41,309 nt of DNA from Elusimicrobia bacterium CG_4_9_14_3_um_filter_62_55 (GTDB taxonomy: Bacteria; Elusimicrobiota; Elusimicrobia; UBA1565), in the NCBI GenBank assembly GCA_002790095.1, contig PFUL01000018.1:1-41309 (forward strand). The letters are read 5' to 3'. The notes below the pieces were generated by a model, which worked only from the letters and a program-made list of their open reading frames with translations, did not search any database and was not told where the DNA came from. Positions 7,787 through 15,657 of the stretch are shown here, piece by piece (position 1 is the stretch's first letter; every line of letters starts with the position of its first letter). The position numbers and the translations under genes were made by a program.

Positions 7787-9957
7787 TGGAGGGGCGGAGC
7801 CCCGCCGTGCCGGGCTTCATGGGGGCTATCGGGACGCCCGGCCTGGGGGGGCCTGGGCACCGGCGTATGCGGACTGGGAGTCGTCGTCGGCGTCATCGGC
7901 CCGTTGGCTTGCGCGCGGGGGCGGGACGGAGCCGTCGGGGGAGTGAAGGCTTGGCCTTGGGGAGCGCCTTGAGCGGCCCGCTGCGAACTTGCGGGCGGCG
8001 TTTTCGGCGTCGGGACGGTAAAGTAAAACACCGAACCCTTCCCGAGTTCCGAGTCGACGCCCATGCCGCCGCCGTGGGCCTTCACGATCTCTTGGGAAAT
8101 CTTGAGGCCGAGACCGAAGCCGGCGCGGCGCATCTTCTGCGCGTTCTCCGCTTGGAAAAACCGTTCGAATACGCGGGGCAGATCTTCCTTCGAGATGCCG
8201 ATGCCGGTGTCGCGTACGCTGATTTTGATGATCTTGGGGCCGGCATCCACCTTGATGAACACGGAGCCCTTTTCCGAGGTGTACTGGATCGCGTTCGTCG
8301 AGAGATTTTGGATCACCTGCCCTAGGCGAAGCGGATCGCCCTGGATGATCGGCAACTGCGGGGGGAGTTCCATGTGCAGCTTGATTTCGCGCTTGTCCGC
8401 CGCGACCTTCACGCGCGAGAACACGTCGTTGGCGACCTGCAGCAGGTCGCAGTCCTCGAGGTTGACGCGAAGTTTGCCGTTCTCGATCGCGGCGAGGTCG
8501 ACGAGATCGGAGATCAGCCCTTCCAGCGTTTTTGAGGAGGATTGGATATGCGTCACGCACTTGAGCAGATCCGGCTGCTTGATCTTCCACGATAAAAGCT
8601 CGGCGTAGCCGCGGATCGCCGTCAGCGGGTTTTTAACGTCGTGGGCGACCATCGAGAAGAACTTCTGCTGAAACGCGATCAGCTGTTCGTTTTCCTCGTT
8701 CATTTCCGCGAGTTCTTCCCGCTGCTGCCGGTTTTCGATAAGCAGGCGGCGGCGTTCGAGCGCGCGGCTGATCGAGAACCGCAGCCGGGACGGCTCGACG
8801 GGCTTGATCAAGCAGTCGTCGAGTCCGACTTCGATGACCTGGCTCACGCCCTGCATCGCGGCGTTGAGCGTCATTCCCAAGGCGTCGATCATCAAAATGA
8901 TGCGGATATCCGGGTCCATCTCGCGCATCTTCTGGGCCAGTTCTCCGCCCGTATGCTGGGCGTGGGCGATGGCGGCTCCGACGACGGCGATGTGCATCTT
9001 GTCGCTTTGCACGACCTGCAGGCTTTCCTCGACGTCTATGCAGGCGGAGACTTCGTAGCCTTCGCTGATCAGCGCGGCCGTCTGCTGAATCAGCATGGGC
9101 TTGAAATTATCGACGAGCAGGACGCGTCCGCCGACGGACCCCGACAGCACCTCGCGGCCGGTCAAAAGCGGGATGGCGTGCTCGGCGAGGTCTCGGGACA
9201 AAAACGCCGGCCGCGATAGGCGCAGAGCGCGCTCGGCATTGTGCGCGGCGCTCGCGCTGGAGATCAAAAACACCCGGCAGTTGGGAATCTGGGCCGCGAG
9301 GCGCTGCTGCACCGGCTGGGCGTCGAACGCATCCCCCTTCCAGAGGACGATGGCGCTCTTTCCGTAAACGCCCTGCGGCGCGTGGGCGGCCTCCGGTTCC
9401 TCTTTCTTGCGGGTCAGTTTCGACCACAGCGATCCGGCGTCGTCCGAGGCGCGGCCCGCCGCCTCGCTGCTCTGCGCTTGCGCGAGCATCTCCGGCAAAC
9501 CGACGGTGGACTCCACGATCATCGGGGCGATGCCGATCGATTGCAAACGGGCTTGGAGCATTCCCGTTAAAAACAGGGTTTGGTCCGCCAGGAAAATCAG
9601 CGGTTCGTTCTGCAGGGTCTGCAGGGCGGCCAAAAATTCGGCGCTCAGCGGCCAGCGCAGGCGGGTGACGGTTTCCATCGGGCTTCTCGGATCCGGGATC
9701 CCGGGCGGATCGAGCGTGATGAGTTTCGGGGCTCCGGGTTTGCAGTGATATTGCAGGAGTTCAAACTTCTGCTGCGGGTTCAACGATACCGCGTCTCCGA
9801 CGACGCCGAGCAGCCGGGTTTCCTCGTCGGTCCAAAGTTTCCGGGCCTCGACGGGCGTCTTGACGATGGAACAGAGGATCTTTCGCCGCTCCGCGGTTTT
9901 CGTCAGGACCTCCGAGAGGGCGGGATCGGCGGTGACGACGATCAGTCGGGATTTCAT
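7783..9957 (-). CDS. Hybrid histidine kinase with degenerate receiver-like domains
   Basis: 724 residues. The C-terminal kinase core is complete: H-box MVAHDVKNPLTAIRGY with His439, N-box IQNLSTNAIQYT, G1 DTGIGISKEDLPRVFERFF and G2 GFGLGLKIS. It is preceded by a coiled-coil linker (about 395-430). The N-terminal 390 residues look like three tandem CheY-like folds (about 1-115, 118-265, 272-395). The third is clearest: VLLVDNFKP, a conserved Lys in LIKPVE, but VVG where the phospho-acceptor LLD should be. A Pro-rich tail of about 70 residues ends the protein. No transmembrane segments, so it is cytoplasmic. ATGA overlaps link it to tryptophanase upstream and GlcDE downstream. Confidence 0.85.
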   Translation of the reverse strand: MKSRLIVVTADPALSEVLTKTAERRKILCSIVKTPVEARKLWTDEETRLLGVVGDAVSLNPQQKFELLQYHCKPGAPKLITLDPPGIPDPRSPMETVTRLRWPLSAEFLAALQTLQNEPLIFLADQTLFLTGMLQARLQSIGIAPMIVESTVGLPEMLAQAQSSEAAGRASDDAGSLWSKLTRKKEEPEAAHAPQGVYGKSAIVLWKGDAFDAQPVQQRLAAQIPNCRVFLISSASAAHNAERALRLSRPAFLSRDLAEHAIPLLTGREVLSGSVGGRVLLVDNFKPMLIQQTAALISEGYEVSACIDVEESLQVVQSDKMHIAVVGAAIAHAQHTGGELAQKMREMDPDIRIILMIDALGMTLNAAMQGVSQVIEVGLDDCLIKPVEPSRLRFSISRALERRRLLIENRQQREELAEMNEENEQLIAFQQKFFSMVAHDVKNPLTAIRGYAELLSWKIKQPDLLKCVTHIQSSSKTLEGLISDLVDLAAIENGKLRVNLEDCDLLQVANDVFSRVKVAADKREIKLHMELPPQLPIIQGDPLRLGQVIQNLSTNAIQYTSEKGSVFIKVDAGPKIIKISVRDTGIGISKEDLPRVFERFFQAENAQKMRRAGFGLGLKISQEIVKAHGGGMGVDSELGKGSVFYFTVPTPKTPPASSQRAAQGAPQGQAFTPPTAPSRPRAQANGPMTPTTTPSPHTPVPRPPQAGRPDSPHEARHGGAPPLQ

Positions 9958-11333
9958 CGCGCAGGCTCCAAACGCGCGCCGAAATGATTGACATGCTCGA
10001 AGCCGTCGAGGCGCCGGAGGCCGGGAATGCCGGCCGAGCGGGACAGGATGTCGCCGACGACCTCGGCGACATAGTCGAGATGGCTTTGGGAGTAGGCCCG
10101 TCGCGGCACGGCGAAGCGCACCCATTCCATCCTAGCCGATTCGGCGGACCCGGGGCGTCGGCGGGGAAGCGGCGCGCTGATCGCGACGCCCCGCACGCCG
10201 CCCGAACGGAACGCCTCGCAGGCGAGCGTCGCCGCCGGGTGCAGGTCGACGGGAAGATCGGGAAACACGCGCGCCGCGTCGACGAAGACGGCGTGCCCGC
10301 CCGGGCGTTCGACGATCGGGGCGCCAGCGGCGCGCAGCGCTTCGGCGAAGCGTTCGAGTTGTCCGATCCGGTGTTCAAGATAGCGTGGGTCCAGGACTTC
10401 CGTGAATCCGATCGCGATCGACTCCAGATCCCGCCCGGCCAGGCCCCCGTAGCTGGGGTAGCCTTCGACGGTGACGAGGCGTTCCCGCAAGCGGCTCGCG
10501 AGGTCTTCATCGCGCAGCGCGATCACTCCTCCGATGGAGGAAAGGCCGTCCTTCTTCGCGCTGATCCAGCACCCGTCCGCCAACTGGAATGTTTCCCGGG
10601 CGATGTCTTCGGCGGTTCGGCCGTGCGCGCCCGGTTCCCGCAGTCGGATGAGGGCGGCGTTTTCCGCGAAGCGGCAGGCGTCGAGAAAGAACGGAACTTT
10701 GTAGTGCCGACAGATTTCCGACGTGTCCCGCAGGTTGCGGATCGACACGGGTTGTCCGCCGACGGAATTGTTCGTGACGGTCATCACGACCAAGGGGATG
10801 CGCTCCGGGTGCTGACGCAGTTCGGCTTCCAGAGAAAGCGTGTCGATATTTCCCTTAAACGGATCGCTGCGTTCGAAGGCGAGCGATTCGAGGACGGGAA
10901 CGTCGAAGGGTTCCGCCCCCGAGGCGAGGATGTTCGCCCGAGTGGTGTCGAAAAGGCCGTTGGAAACGATGCGTTTCCCCTCTCCGCCGAACTCCGAGAA
11001 CAGCAGGTGTTCGGCGCCGCGTCCTTGGTGAACCGGGATAATCTCCCGCATGTCGGTCAGGTCGCGCACCGCGGATTCAAGGCGAGTCCAGCTTCTCGAT
11101 CCGGCGTAGGACTCGTCCCCGCGGGCGAGTCCGGCGGTTTGCTCCGCGGAGAGCGCCGAGGTTCCCGAATCGGTCAGCAGATCGATGACGATTTTTTCGG
11201 CCGGGATGCGGAATAGGTTGTAGTCGCAGGCCCTGAGCAAAGCCTCGCGTTCCGCTGCGGTGCTGCTTCCGAGAGGTTCGATCGTCTTCGCGCGATAGGG
11301 CTCGAAGGCGGTTTTCCAGCGTTTTGCCGTCAC
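9954..11333 (-). CDS. tnaA: Tryptophanase-family beta-eliminating lyase
   Basis: About 459 residues, the normal family length. The PLP-lysine region ISAKKDGLSSIGG matches the SAKKD of tryptophanase. The C-terminal NHFGARL aligns with the RHFTAKL of E. coli TnaA, keeping the His that tyrosine phenol-lyase replaces with Phe; this favours tryptophan to indole, pyruvate and ammonia. Start: an ATG at 11339 directly abuts a -10 box, so the GTG two codons later (11333), six nt after that box, fits the leaderless pattern of this genome better; the difference is two residues. First gene of a six-gene operon. Confidence 0.85.
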   Translation of the reverse strand: MTAKRWKTAFEPYRAKTIEPLGSSTAAEREALLRACDYNLFRIPAEKIVIDLLTDSGTSALSAEQTAGLARGDESYAGSRSWTRLESAVRDLTDMREIIPVHQGRGAEHLLFSEFGGEGKRIVSNGLFDTTRANILASGAEPFDVPVLESLAFERSDPFKGNIDTLSLEAELRQHPERIPLVVMTVTNNSVGGQPVSIRNLRDTSEICRHYKVPFFLDACRFAENAALIRLREPGAHGRTAEDIARETFQLADGCWISAKKDGLSSIGGVIALRDEDLASRLRERLVTVEGYPSYGGLAGRDLESIAIGFTEVLDPRYLEHRIGQLERFAEALRAAGAPIVERPGGHAVFVDAARVFPDLPVDLHPAATLACEAFRSGGVRGVAISAPLPRRRPGSAESARMEWVRFAVPRRAYSQSHLDYVAEVVGDILSRSAGIPGLRRLDGFEHVNHFGARLEPAR

Positions 11334-11339
11334 GGGCAT

Positions 11340-11368
11340 AGAGTAGCCGGGCCGGTTCCGGCTGTCAA
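11340..11368 (-). promoter_or_regulatory. Sigma-70-type promoter of the tnaA operon
   Basis: TTGACA (11368-11363), a 17-nt spacer, then TACTCT (11345-11340) on the minus strand. This is the best -35/-10 pair in the window. It places the transcription start near 11333, at a GTG codon in the tryptophanase frame. Confidence 0.65.
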
Positions 11369-11437
11369 CCGGGAGAGTATTAAGAGGAAGGAGGCGTTTC
11401 GGGCCGGTCCTCCAGCAGCCCCCACGAAGACCGGCAC

Positions 11438-11457
11438 AACGGGACTTCCGTCCCGTT
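11438..11457 (-). terminator. Hairpin at the end of the DUF971 gene
   Basis: Perfect 8-bp stem AACGGGAC / GTCCCGTT with a 4-nt loop. It overlaps the stop codon of the DUF971 gene and separates it from the tnaA promoter. There is no proper T-run, so termination is plausible, not certain. Confidence 0.4.
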
Positions 11458-11749
11458 AGGGACAGGCCTTGCGGAGCAGTTCGAAGGTGTAGACCCCGGT
11501 GTTGTGCCCGTCGGAAAAATGGAAGGCCATCGCGTAGTTTCCGACGAGTTCTGCCTTGTCGGCCTTTAGTCCCGCGGGGACCGTCTCGGGATCGAGGATC
11601 TGCTTTCCCGACCATTCGTCCTTGCAGAGCGCGCAGGGACATATTTGCCGAAGCAGCCGGAAGGGGAAAATTCCCCGTTTTCCGTCGGACCAGACGATTC
11701 GAAGGGCGTCGTCGTTGACCTTCTCTATTTTCTCCGGAACCGTTTCCAT
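11456..11749 (-). CDS. DUF971 domain protein
   Basis: 97 residues. Contains the DUF971 pattern: LRIVWSDGKRGIFPFRLLR, then CPCALC, an internal insert, and a C-terminal GNYAMAFHFSDGHNTGVY stretch followed by LLRKACP. The same domain forms the N-terminus of gamma-butyrobetaine hydroxylases and occurs alone in many bacteria, often near Fe-S assembly genes. The CxxC pair suggests metal binding. The ATG at 11749 is preceded at 7 nt by TATACT and has no Shine-Dalgarno. Confidence 0.8.
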   Translation of the reverse strand: METVPEKIEKVNDDALRIVWSDGKRGIFPFRLLRQICPCALCKDEWSGKQILDPETVPAGLKADKAELVGNYAMAFHFSDGHNTGVYTFELLRKACP

Positions 11750-11756
11750 CGGAGGC

Positions 11757-11762
11757 AGTATA
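11757..11762 (-). promoter_or_regulatory. -10 box of the DUF971 gene
   Basis: TATACT on the minus strand, 7 nt before the ATG at 11749, in an AT-rich stretch unlike the surrounding GC-rich DNA. Confidence 0.5.
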
Positions 11763-11791
11763 GAAAAAATGTTGTAAATACTGATATTTAT

Positions 11792-11815
11792 TTCAGTCTC
11801 CGGACCCAGACTGAA
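11792..11815. repeat. Inverted repeat between divergent genes
   Basis: TTCAGTCT, 8 nt, AGACTGAA: a perfect 8-bp inverted repeat in the 132-nt gap between the divergent DUF971 and HKD-domain genes. It lies just upstream of the DUF971 -10 box, a position that suits an operator. No known binding motif recognised. Confidence 0.4.
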
Positions 11816-11881
11816 TTGGGCCCTATACCAACGCCCCTGTGGGTCCTCTGCCCTAGGTGAAAAACCGCTTGCCCCGATACC

Positions 11882-14878
11882 ATGATGGGGATGCGCCAGG
11901 TCGCTCTTCTTCTCTCGGTGCTGATTGCCGCGCCGCCCGCTTGGGCGGGCCCTGTCGTCCGTTCGGCGAACGTTCCCGCCGGGCAAGTGGGCGTCCAGAC
12001 CGTTCCCGTTTTGAATGTCTCCGCTCCCGGCATCGTTGTTCCCGGAGCGGCCCTCGCCGCGCCGAGCTTCGATTCCGCACTGCCGTCGCTGCCGTCTCTC
12101 ACTCCGTTGACCCCCTCGCCCGCCGAATCGGCCGCGACGTCCGCGCCCGTCCTTCGACCGGTCGCTCCGCGCGCGGCCAATCCGGCCTCCCCCGAAGCCC
12201 CTTCCGCCCCGAAGCGGACGACGCTGAAGTTGGTTTCCGACGCGCTCGGAGGCGCGGCGAAGGCCGCCCAAAAACTCCCGGGACTCGCGGCGCTCGGCGC
12301 GAAAATCGCCGCGCCCTCCGCCGATTCCAACGCCGCCGATGCGCGGCAGGCGAGCGAACGATTCTTCAACCTGAAGGCCGGTTTCGGCGATCAGCGGGAG
12401 CTTGAAGAGGCGATCGACGCGGTCGAAGCCGCCGATTCGGCGCCCCTGCGCCCCTCCGATTTCTTCACCGAAGCCGCCGCCGGCGCCCGAGGACGCGGCG
12501 CCGTCTCCAAGGGCCGTGAGAAGTCGCGCCCGACCCCCCGCTACTCCGCGCGCCGGGTCAAGTTCAACGGGAAAACCTTCCCCTCGGTCGGGTTTCGCCC
12601 GGACCGGCCGCTGCAGGATCATCTGATCGAGGCGATCGACGCGGCCGAGACCTCGGTTACGCTCGCCGTCTATGAGTTTAAAAACCGCGACGTCCTCAAC
12701 GCGCTGCGGCGCGCGCGGGACCGCGGCGTTGCGGTGAAGGTGCTCGTCGATTTCTCGAACGCCTTCCCGTTTAAACGGGAGGATTCCGATTATTGGCCGC
12801 AGCGGTCGTTGGAACTCCAGTCTTTGACGATGGAGCGCGGTTTCGAGGTGAAGGTCGTGCGAGGACTTTGGCGCTACGGCATCATGCACAACAAGGTCGG
12901 CGTGTTCGATGGAAAGTTCGGGTTCTTCGGTTCCTACAACCTCACGCGCTATGCCGAGCACAACCACTTTGAGAACATCAATTTCGTCGATGACGAGAGG
13001 CGCGTCGGCGCGCTCGCCGCGGTTCAGGCGCATCTGGAATCCGTATCCGTTCCCTTCGATGAGGCGCTCACGCATCCGTGGACCGGCGAAGCGCCGCCGC
13101 CGCCGGCTCCGCCGGCGCCCGACATCCGCTTTAACGGCGTCGATTTGCCCGCCTGGATGTTCACGCCGAACCCCGAGGCCGAAGACTTCGTGATCCGGGG
13201 CATCGACGCGGCGAAGAAGTCGATCGATCTCTCGATGTTTACTTATACCTCGCCGAAGATCACAAAGGCGCTGGTCGCCGCACACGAGCGCGGGGTGAAG
13301 GTTCGCGTGCTCTTGGACGAATCCCAGACCGGGCGCAGCTATCAGAAGCCCTACGCCGAGTATCTCGCGTTCCACGGAATTCCGGTCAAGACGCTCGCGG
13401 GCCCCAATCCCGACGGTCCGAAATACGCCGAGAAGAACCACAACAAGTTCATGGTGCTCGACGGTAAGCTCGTCTATACGGGCTCCTTCAACTACACCAA
13501 GAGCGCCGCCTACACCAATTACGAGAATATTTTCCTGCTCGACCATAAAACCGACGCGAAGGCCTATGAGGCCTATTACGGCGACATGTTCGCGATGGGC
13601 CGCGCCGCGCGGGTCGTTCCGCCGACCGCCGAACCCCAACTGGGCGATGACGACGAACTCGTCGAAAGCCTGCGCGGTCCTCCGACGCCCATCCCCGCGC
13701 CCCCGGTTTGGGACGCGCTGCCGGCCGCGCGCACGATCGAGTTCAACGGCGAGAAGTTCCCGTCGGCGCTGGTCCGCCCCCAAAATCCCGTCTCAGAAAT
13801 CCTGATCAAGGCGATCGACTCTTCGAAGGAGAGCATCGACCTCGCCCTCTACGAGTTCAATCTGGAGCCGCTTATGGAGGCGGTGCGCCGCGCAAAGGCG
13901 CGCGGCGTCAAGGTTCGCGTGGTGATCGACTACCAGCATGTATTCCCGAAGGGGACGCGGTCCGACGGGGAAGACGCCCGCCGTTCGGCCAACGTCGAGG
14001 CGCTGATCGCGGAGGGATACGAGATCAAGGTGCTGCGGGGCGTGCGCGCTCAGGGGATCATGCACCAGAAGATCGCGATTTTCGACGGCAAGATGATTAA
14101 TTTCGGCTCCTACAATTGGGCCAAATCCGCCGAACAAAGCCACTTCGAATCGATGATGTTCGACGACGAGAAGCCGCGCGTCGACTTCTACAAGAGCATG
14201 TACGAGTGGCTCTGGGATTATGCGGTCGAGGTCGACGAGGCCGAAGAGCATCCCTGGTCGAAAGAGCGCCCCGCGCACGGGCCGATCGACGAGGACATGG
14301 CGATCGAGCATAACGGTGAGCGCTTCCCGCGCCAGGCGTTTTCGCCCGAGGGATTGATCGAGGAGACGATTTTACGGGCCATCCGCGCCGCGGACAAGAC
14401 CATCGATATCGCGATGTTTAGTTTCTACTCCGCCCGAATCGCCGAGGAATTGCTGATCGCCAAAAACCGCGGAATCGCGGTGCGCTTGGTGTTCGACAAG
14501 ATGCAGTCGAAGCTGATGAAGCTCGACAATTGGTTCGCCTATTACGGCTTCGACGTGAAGATGATCGCCGGCCCGAATCCGTTCGGGAACGTGTTCTGGG
14601 AAAAGAACCACAACAAGTTCATGATCGTGGACAACAAGCTGATGGAAATCGGCTCCTACAACTACACGAAGAACGCCGAGGTCAACAGCTACGAGAACGC
14701 GAACTTCTACTACGATTCTCCCGAAGTGGCCTTCTTCGCGGCCTATTTCGAAATGCTGCACCGGACCGGCTGGAAGCCGATGACGCCGAAGACCCCGCCC
14801 GACGGCTTCCCCACCCCCGAGGACTTCTTCAACCCCGAACGCCTCGAAGCCCTGCTCGGCGACTCCGCCGAGTTTTAG
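11882..14878 (+). CDS. Exported protein with four phospholipase-D-type HKD domains
   Basis: 998 residues. A signal peptide (RQVALLLSVLIAAPPAWA) is followed by an Ala/Pro-rich spacer to about residue 200. Four PLD-like domains follow, each opening with a FNG or HNG motif and each with an HxKxxxxD site: His336 (HNKVGVFD), His520 (HNKFMVLD), His728 (HQKIAIFD), His910 (HNKFMIVD). Each is followed by GSYN or GSFN. Domains 1 and 3 resemble each other, as do 2 and 4, so an ancestral pair was duplicated. Two HKD motifs make one active site, giving two likely centres for phosphodiester cleavage (phospholipid or nucleic acid). It lies next to phoB but lacks a visible Pho box. The first of three nearby in-frame Met codons was chosen; a start three codons later is equally possible. 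Confidence 0.85.
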   Translation: MMGMRQVALLLSVLIAAPPAWAGPVVRSANVPAGQVGVQTVPVLNVSAPGIVVPGAALAAPSFDSALPSLPSLTPLTPSPAESAATSAPVLRPVAPRAANPASPEAPSAPKRTTLKLVSDALGGAAKAAQKLPGLAALGAKIAAPSADSNAADARQASERFFNLKAGFGDQRELEEAIDAVEAADSAPLRPSDFFTEAAAGARGRGAVSKGREKSRPTPRYSARRVKFNGKTFPSVGFRPDRPLQDHLIEAIDAAETSVTLAVYEFKNRDVLNALRRARDRGVAVKVLVDFSNAFPFKREDSDYWPQRSLELQSLTMERGFEVKVVRGLWRYGIMHNKVGVFDGKFGFFGSYNLTRYAEHNHFENINFVDDERRVGALAAVQAHLESVSVPFDEALTHPWTGEAPPPPAPPAPDIRFNGVDLPAWMFTPNPEAEDFVIRGIDAAKKSIDLSMFTYTSPKITKALVAAHERGVKVRVLLDESQTGRSYQKPYAEYLAFHGIPVKTLAGPNPDGPKYAEKNHNKFMVLDGKLVYTGSFNYTKSAAYTNYENIFLLDHKTDAKAYEAYYGDMFAMGRAARVVPPTAEPQLGDDDELVESLRGPPTPIPAPPVWDALPAARTIEFNGEKFPSALVRPQNPVSEILIKAIDSSKESIDLALYEFNLEPLMEAVRRAKARGVKVRVVIDYQHVFPKGTRSDGEDARRSANVEALIAEGYEIKVLRGVRAQGIMHQKIAIFDGKMINFGSYNWAKSAEQSHFESMMFDDEKPRVDFYKSMYEWLWDYAVEVDEAEEHPWSKERPAHGPIDEDMAIEHNGERFPRQAFSPEGLIEETILRAIRAADKTIDIAMFSFYSARIAEELLIAKNRGIAVRLVFDKMQSKLMKLDNWFAYYGFDVKMIAGPNPFGNVFWEKNHNKFMIVDNKLMEIGSYNYTKNAEVNSYENANFYYDSPEVAFFAAYFEMLHRTGWKPMTPKTPPDGFPTPEDFFNPERLEALLGDSAEF

Positions 14879-14886
14879 TCCGATTA

Positions 14887-14913
14887 GTCACGAAAGCGTC
14901 ATGAAATCGTCAT
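14887..14913 (+). promoter_or_regulatory. Pho-box-like direct repeats upstream of phoB
   Basis: GTCAC at 14887, GTCAT at 14898 and GTCAT at 14909: three units at exactly 11-bp spacing with A-rich spacers. The E. coli Pho box is built the same way (CTGTCAT repeats with 11-bp periodicity). This predicts PhoB autoregulation. Confidence 0.75.
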
Positions 14914-14945
14914 GCTGCGACGAGGACGAGGGCGGATCATTTCGG

Positions 14946-14951
14946 TACAAT
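14946..14951 (+). promoter_or_regulatory. -10 box of phoB
   Basis: TACAAT, 37 bp downstream of the last GTCAT unit and exactly 6 nt before the ATG at 14958. No -35 box is visible, as expected for a promoter activated by PhoB. Predicts a leaderless phoB message. Confidence 0.65.
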
Positions 14952-14957
14952 GGGCGC

Positions 14958-15650
14958 ATGAGCGGACACAAGATCTTGGTGGTCGAGGATGAGAAGGATA
15001 TCGTTCGCCTGATCAAGTACAACTTCGAGAAGGACGGGCATAAGGTGGTCGCCGCGCATGACGGCGAGTCCGGGCTGGCGCTCGCGCGCAAGGAAAAGCC
15101 GGATTTGATTATTCTCGATATCATGCTTCCTAAGATGGACGGCTTGGAATTCTGCCGCACGTTCCGTCAGGAGTCTCAGGTCCCGATCCTGTTCTTGACC
15201 GCGAAGAAGAGCGAGGTGGATCGAATTCTGGGCCTGAAGCTCGGCGCCGACGACTACGTGACGAAACCGTTTTCCGTCGGGGAGTTGATCGCTCGCGTGG
15301 AGGCGGTGCTCCGACGGGCGGGTTCCGCCGCGGTCAAGGAGCCGGTAGCGGCCGTCCTGAGGGCGGGGGAACTCGAGGTGGATGCCGAGCGGCACGAGGT
15401 GCGAATCAAGGGGCGGCCGACGACATTGACGCCGAAGGAATTCGAATTTCTGCGCTTGTTGTTCCGTGCGGACGGCAAGGTGCTTTCCCGAGACACGCTG
15501 CTCGAGCGGATTTGGGGCTACGACAAGTCGATGGACATCGACACGCGCACCGTCGACCAGCACATCGCGCGCCTGCGCAAAAAACTTCGCTCCGAGGGCC
15601 AGCGCATTCTGACGGTGACCAACGCCGGCTACCGCATCAAGCTGGACTGA
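14958..15650 (+). CDS. phoB: PhoB-type phosphate response regulator
   Basis: 230 residues. Receiver domain with the acidic pair VVEDE, phospho-acceptor Asp54 (LIILDIMLP), FLTAK and the VTKPF lysine. A winged-helix OmpR/PhoB DNA-binding domain follows (LTPKEFEFLRLLF, ending RTVDQHIARLRKKL and GYRIKLD). It is seven bases upstream of phoR, and the Pst system follows. A longer frame exists upstream, but its codons cover the promoter and Pho box, so the ATG at 14958 is the start. Confidence 0.93.
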   Translation: MSGHKILVVEDEKDIVRLIKYNFEKDGHKVVAAHDGESGLALARKEKPDLIILDIMLPKMDGLEFCRTFRQESQVPILFLTAKKSEVDRILGLKLGADDYVTKPFSVGELIARVEAVLRRAGSAAVKEPVAAVLRAGELEVDAERHEVRIKGRPTTLTPKEFEFLRLLFRADGKVLSRDTLLERIWGYDKSMDIDTRTVDQHIARLRKKLRSEGQRILTVTNAGYRIKLD

Positions 15651-15657
15651 GAACGCC

